The translations under genes and the position numbers were made by a program. The notes below the pieces were generated by a model, which worked only from the letters and a program-made list of their open reading frames with translations, had not been told where the DNA came from and ran no database searches. From contig JAGOBQ010000110.1 of NCBI GenBank assembly GCA_017999215.1, positions 1-10,125 of the forward strand: 10,125 nucleotides of DNA, written 5' to 3'. Source of the DNA: Thermoanaerobaculia bacterium (lineage in GTDB: Bacteria; Acidobacteriota; Thermoanaerobaculia; UBA5066). Of the stretch, positions 7,901-10,125 are shown piece after piece; the first letter of the stretch is position 1, and every line of letters begins with the position of its first letter.

Positions 7901-8938
7901 GTCGTCCCGTTCCTCCTCGCCCGCCTGCGCGAGACGCGGCACGACCCGGCCCGGCCGCGGCGCGCGGGCGCGCTCGCCGGAGGTCTCGCGCTCCTTCTCT
8001 CCCTCTCCCTCGTCGACCTGCCGGCGCTCGCGACGGGTCGCCTCGCTCCGGCGCCGTCCGTCCGAGCGTTCCTCGCCGGCCTCGCGCTCCTCGCACTCCT
8101 CCTCGCGTTCGGCCGCAGCCTTCCGCCCGCGCAGCGCGCCCTCCCCGCCGTCGCGGCGGCGGCGTTCGGCCTCCTCACCCTCTGCGAGCTCCTCTTCGTC
8201 TGGGACCGGATGAACACCGTCTTCAAATTCGGTCTCGACGCCACCCTCCTCCTCGCCGTCGCCGGGGCCGGGGCGCTCGACCTCCTCCTCGCGCGCCCCG
8301 CGCCGCGCGCGCCCGCCCGCCCCATCGCCGCACTCCTCACCGCCGCGGCGCTCCTCGGAGCCCTCGCCACCTCGCTCCTCGCGCTCGGCGGGCACCTCCG
8401 GACGCGCCGCGTCGAGACGCCGCGCGGCACGCTCGACGGCCTCGCCTTCCTCCGGAGCCACCGCCCCGGCGAGGCCGCGGCCCTCGTCTTCCTCGAGGCG
8501 CGCGTTCCGGGCCTCCCGGCGATCGCCGAGGCCTGGGGCCCCTCCTACCGCGAGTACGCCCGCTTCGCCTCGCGCACCGGCCTCCCGACCGTGATCGGCT
8601 GGGACTACCACCTCCTCCAGCGCGGCCAGCCCCGCCCCGAGCTCGACCGGCGCATCCTCGACGTCGCGCGCCTCTACGATCCCCTCTCCCTCGACGACCT
8701 CCCCGAGGTCCTCTCGCGCCGCGAGGTCCGGTGGGTCGTCTCGGGGGACGAGGAGGTCGAGGCGCACGGCGAGGGGCACCGCGCCCTCTTCCGCGCCTAC
8801 CCCGGCCTCCTCGTCCCCGCCTTCGAGTCGGGCGGCGTCACGCTCTATCGAGTCCCGCTCCGTGGGCGTTACGAAACGGAACACCTCGTTTCGCCGAAAC
8901 CACCTCACCCGCGTATGCCATCAGCTCCAACATACTGA
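4949..8938 (+). CDS. Fusion membrane protein: GT39/ArnT-like GT-C glycosyltransferase plus DUF2298 (YYY) unit
   Basis: The gene encodes 1329 residues from an ATG overlapping the dprE2 stop (TGATG). Residues 1-385 look like a GT-C transferase: a first membrane helix (8-26), then YHPDER in the first outer loop (Asp39-Glu40, the expected catalytic acid position), and about ten further helices. Residues 386-575 are hydrophilic. About 580-1146 is a DUF2298 unit with EKPMD (697-701), YTYFG (728-732), DLHAH (835-839), NGW (890-892) and DRMNTVFKF (1086-1094), followed by two terminal helices. Residues 1150-1306 form a soluble tail with EAWGPSYREYAR and VIGWDYHLLQ (from 1215), also typical of DUF2298 proteins. 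GT-C enzymes of this kind take sugars from polyprenyl-phosphate carriers on the outer side of the membrane. The DprE1/DprE2 genes just upstream suggest a pentose donor (inference). The last 23 codons have aberrant base use and may be a read-through extension. Confidence 0.87.
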   Translation: MFPARPLPFRLALALLFAAALGVRLFGLDWDQGHMYHPDERRIVEAVQELSFSPLKLDPKFHAYGSLPFLVTRAATSLLSHAWPGALTWHGTLLTGRALSAVWGAAGCVLLALLGRKLFGEKAGLLAGTFLAIAVFHVQNSHFATNDVPLVTLALATLLLLVRALERRTAPSFLLAGAAAGLAIATKASAATLFLPLAAAPLLAFLPAQRLGRAALALGAAALGLGAAFLLGQPSALTSPRELLAAVAEQGTMVRDAGSVPYTNQYVGTPHLLYELSEIVLWGLGPALGVAALLGAALRLRAAVRDRERRELLLWLWAVPFLLLTVSFEVRFPRYLLPLHPLLLLGAAALLAPRNGEGSGRRFARRAVLGLSGAYLLAFLSIYARPHSVLTASRWFHENAAEGATLLVPHWEEGFPLAVDGLPSSRFRTADLPLYDPDGAEKTRLLAERLASADLLVFPTKRHTGAIPRARERYPDTDRFLRLLYSGDLGWKLVRTFSSPPQLFGLRLPTELADESFSVYDHPRVTLFRNAARLDAAALERLLREATPSRPLGRSDILRARPDDPHADSEQRISGTRSTPLALLLWLALLEALGLAAWRLLGPRLPAVPGVYALAKVAGVALFGLAAWALVAWGLFAFVPSFALAAAVAVVLAGALSSRPLPALPRRELVATEGLFLGAFLFFAAVRAFSPEIYWGEKPMDFSFLNALLRSELLPPPEPWLAGTTLSYTYFGHFLVAAFAKALGVHPALAFNLGLAATAALTAAALLAAGAFLGGRLRAGALAVGLGLFAGNLAGLLEYARRRAVDFDLFWSVSRVLKTQNEINEFPFWSFLFADLHAHLLAFPFLLGLLAVLLLAFRQRTSPEVNVPPFGRSLLLALASLFLALLLVTNGWSAPTAGGLVVLLLSASALAATPRPAPPIPARRLGRLLAGVVVPGLAVALPALLVTLPFWRAYTPPPRHLGWERGPGYDALSLLLVHGLGLALVVPFLLARLRETRHDPARPRRAGALAGGLALLLSLSLVDLPALATGRLAPAPSVRAFLAGLALLALLLAFGRSLPPAQRALPAVAAAAFGLLTLCELLFVWDRMNTVFKFGLDATLLLAVAGAGALDLLLARPAPRAPARPIAALLTAAALLGALATSLLALGGHLRTRRVETPRGTLDGLAFLRSHRPGEAAALVFLEARVPGLPAIAEAWGPSYREYARFASRTGLPTVIGWDYHLLQRGQPRPELDRRILDVARLYDPLSLDDLPEVLSRREVRWVVSGDEEVEAHGEGHRALFRAYPGLLVPAFESGGVTLYRVPLRGRYETEHLVSPKPPHPRMPSAPTY
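8872..8893. repeat. Perfect 7-bp inverted repeat at the 3' end of the fusion gene
   Basis: CGAAACG (8872-8878) and CGTTTCG (8887-8893) are perfect reverse complements separated by an 8-base spacer, so the RNA could form a hairpin. It lies inside the last codons of the GT-C/DUF2298 gene, where codon use has already changed. No T-run follows, so it is not a standard intrinsic terminator. It could be an operator or a mRNA 3'-end structure. Confidence 0.4.
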
Positions 8939-9035
8939 CCCGGAGAGACTTAGCTCTCACGCCCCCGGTACGGCCCGCGAGTTGCTGTGTTCCTGACGCA
9001 GGGTCCCGCCGAGCGGGGCTCGAGGAGGAGAGCAG
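8939..9035 (+). promoter_or_regulatory. Intergenic leader before the pseudopilin operon
   Basis: These 97 bases separate the glycosyltransferase operon from the pseudopilin genes and are less GC-rich than their left side. They hold two small inverted repeats: GAGAG/CTCTC (8943-8947 and 8954-8958, 6-base loop) and CGAGC/GCTCG (9010-9014 and 9018-9022, 3-base loop). The second directly abuts the Shine-Dalgarno. A promoter is expected here or in the end of the preceding gene, but no hexamer pair is convincing. No known riboswitch core was recognised. Confidence 0.35.
9023..9028 (+). promoter_or_regulatory. Strong Shine-Dalgarno (AGGAGG) of the GspH/FimT-like gene
   Basis: A perfect AGGAGG lies 7 bases before the ATG at 9036 and fixes that start codon. 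It is the only textbook ribosome binding site in the window, in contrast to the overlap-coupled or possibly leaderless starts of the operon to the left. Confidence 0.85.
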
Positions 9036-9686
9036 ATGCCAACGGGCCGTTGGTCTCCGCCCGGGAAGAGACGAAGGGGTTTCTCGCTCGTCGAACTCAT
9101 CGTCGTCGTCGCCATCATCGGTATCACCCTCAGCTTGGGCCTCACCGGGGTCCTTTCCGCGCTGAGGAGGCAGCGGCTCAACACGGCCTCCGCAGAGATA
9201 AACACCCTCGTCGGTCGAACACTGACCGAGATGCAGAACCGAAATGTGCCCACGTACCTCGTCTTCGGGAAGTACGTGGCCGGGGTCGGAACCGATGTGG
9301 TCGTCACGATCGATCAGAACAACGACCAGGACGGTTTCGACATCGACACGAACGGGGACGGACTCTTCGACGATGCCGCACCCGTCGATCGGATCCTCCA
9401 TCGAGTCCGGTTGCCCGAGGATGTCGCCCTCTCCAACACCGCTCTGAACGCGCAGAACTTCAACAGCCAGTGGTTGCGGCCCTCGAGCGGCCCGGTCTCC
9501 GCCGCTCTCCGCTGCGATTCCATGGGACGCGCGCAGATCCCTGGCGCCGCCGACGTGATGATCTCCGGCCCCGCGACGCTACAGCTCTCTCACCGCGACA
9601 TGATTGCCGGGTCACTCACCCCGCTCGTGACTTACACGGTCTCGATCAGTCCTCTCTTCAAAGCGAGAGTCGCGCGCGTCCCCTAG
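9036..9686 (+). CDS. GspH/FimT-like type II/IV pseudopilin
   Basis: This 216-residue protein has a class III (prepilin peptidase) signal. A basic leader ending KRRRG is followed by FSLVELIVVVAIIGITLSLGL. Cleavage and methylation are expected between Gly15 and Phe16, with the conserved Glu at mature position 5 (Glu20). The hydrophobic helix then runs into RRQRLNTASAEINTLV, as in GspH/FimT-type minor pilins. After processing by PilD it would be a minor subunit that helps prime a type IV pilus or type II secretion pseudopilus. Residues 93-113 contain a dense acidic D/N/G series (DQNNDQDGFDIDTNGDGLFDD) like EF-hand or dockerin calcium loops, so the globular domain may bind Ca2+. The start is set by AGGAGG 7 bases upstream. 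Codon use is markedly less GC3-biased than in the operon before it. The exact subunit identity (GspH versus FimT) cannot be settled by eye. Confidence 0.88.
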   Translation: MPTGRWSPPGKRRRGFSLVELIVVVAIIGITLSLGLTGVLSALRRQRLNTASAEINTLVGRTLTEMQNRNVPTYLVFGKYVAGVGTDVVVTIDQNNDQDGFDIDTNGDGLFDDAAPVDRILHRVRLPEDVALSNTALNAQNFNSQWLRPSSGPVSAALRCDSMGRAQIPGAADVMISGPATLQLSHRDMIAGSLTPLVTYTVSISPLFKARVARVP

Positions 9687-9714
9687 GGACAGAAATGCAC
9701 ACGAGGCCTGCACG

Positions 9715-10125
9715 ATGATGAACACCACCTCGTCCAACCGGCGGAAGCGCGGCACCTCCCTGGTCGAGGTCCTCGTCGCCATGGCGATCCTCGCCATGCT
9801 CATGGTCGGTGTCCTGCAGCTCTACTCGCTGGCGCTGCTCACCGACTCGGGCTCGGCCGCTCGAACGGACATGACCATGAAGGCCCAGCAGGTGGCGGAG
9901 AATCTCCGCTACCTGCACTTCCTGCGAAAGCAGGGGGGCACCCTGCCGGCGGACACCGGCATCCCGAGCTCGCCGTCGAACGGCCTCAAGGTCGACCTCC
10001 CCTGGCAGGCCAGCGACACCGGATGGGGGTACTGGGGTCCCGCGGGGGCGAACGTCCTCGAGGAGGAGAAGCCCGCGTACAGGATCTCCTACACCTACTC
10101 GACCTCCACGACCCCGACGTACTGG
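9715..10125 (+). CDS. PilV-like minor pseudopilin, 3' end beyond the window
   Basis: The reading frame is open from ATG 9715 (or ATG 9718) to the right edge, giving 137 residues. The N-terminus MMNTTSSNRRKRG is a basic leader. TSLVEVLVAMAILAMLMVGVLQLY is a type III signal helix, with expected cleavage after Gly13 and Glu18 at mature position 5. Unlike most pilins, the first mature residue would be Thr rather than Phe. The LVEVLVAMAILA pattern is typical of PilV/GspI-type minor subunits, and FimT/GspH followed by PilV is the usual order at the head of minor-pilin operons. PilW- and PilX-like genes are therefore expected just beyond the window. It begins 28 bases after the upstream TAG, with only a weak purine stretch as ribosome site, consistent with the same operon. 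The globular part (Trp- and Tyr-rich near the edge) is not recognisable further. Confidence 0.85.
   Translation, partial: MMNTTSSNRRKRGTSLVEVLVAMAILAMLMVGVLQLYSLALLTDSGSAARTDMTMKAQQVAENLRYLHFLRKQGGTLPADTGIPSSPSNGLKVDLPWQASDTGWGYWGPAGANVLEEEKPAYRISYTYSTSTTPTYW

Noticed and set aside
5663..8908. Antisense open frame of about 1080 codons opposite the fusion gene
   Set aside because: Glu/Arg-rich shadow produced by the lack of stop codons in very GC-rich DNA. The sense strand has coherent transmembrane and DUF2298 motifs.
8872..8935. Rho-independent terminator at the end of the glycosyltransferase operon
   Set aside because: The 7-bp stem lacks a following T-run and lies before the stop codon.
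8895..9035. Possible c-di-GMP (GEMM-type) riboswitch ahead of the pseudopilin operon
   Set aside because: Such switches can precede pilus genes, but I could not find the conserved GEMM core blocks or tetraloop-receptor pattern; only short stems are visible.
5254..9165. Second plus-strand open frame of about 1300 codons overlapping the fusion gene
   Set aside because: Pro/Arg-rich low-complexity translation with no domain; it runs across two real genes and the intergenic spacer.
1..10125. tRNA, rRNA, CRISPR array, insertion sequence or attachment site
   Set aside because: No cloverleaf, no spaced direct repeats, no transposase motifs and no flanking target duplications were seen; the window is filled by protein-coding genes.

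Overview
The window is a very GC-rich bacterial chromosome segment with almost no intergenic space. Nearly every codon in its left and middle parts ends in C or G. The gene content (DprE1/DprE2-type enzymes, DUF2298 membrane proteins, a minor-pseudopilin operon) and composition would fit an Acidobacteriota (Thermoanaerobaculia-like) or another deeply branching Gram-negative lineage. That assignment is inference: no taxonomic marker gene is present.

Layout. Positions 1-1349 (minus strand) hold the N-terminal part of a large multi-membrane DUF2298 protein that runs off the left edge. A 65-bp divergent intergenic region follows. A tight plus-strand operon occupies 1415-8938: an FAD-dependent oxidoreductase of the amine-oxidase/UDP-galactopyranose-mutase fold group, a DprE1-like flavin oxidase, a DprE2-like short-chain reductase, and a 1329-residue membrane protein. 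The last joins an ArnT/PMT-like GT-C glycosyltransferase to a complete DUF2298 unit. The junctions are GTGA, GTGA and TGATG overlaps, so the four genes look translationally coupled. After a 97-bp spacer with its own Shine-Dalgarno sequence, a second operon begins: a GspH/FimT-like pseudopilin (9036-9686) and a PilV-like minor pseudopilin (9715 to the right edge, incomplete).

How the genes may work together. In mycobacteria DprE1 and DprE2 epimerise polyprenyl-phosphoryl-ribose to polyprenyl-phosphoryl-arabinose, the donor used by GT-C arabinosyltransferases facing the periplasm. Here the pair sits directly in front of a GT-C/DUF2298 fusion, with a second DUF2298 gene divergent and an extra flavoenzyme leading the operon. 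The simplest reading is a lipid-linked pentose (arabinofuranose-like) donor and transfer module outside the Actinobacteria, in which the DUF2298 proteins would be the glycosyltransferases or their partners. The prenyl transferase (UbiA-like DPPR synthase) needed to make the substrate is not in this window. The pseudopilin operon is probably functionally separate; its codon use is clearly different.
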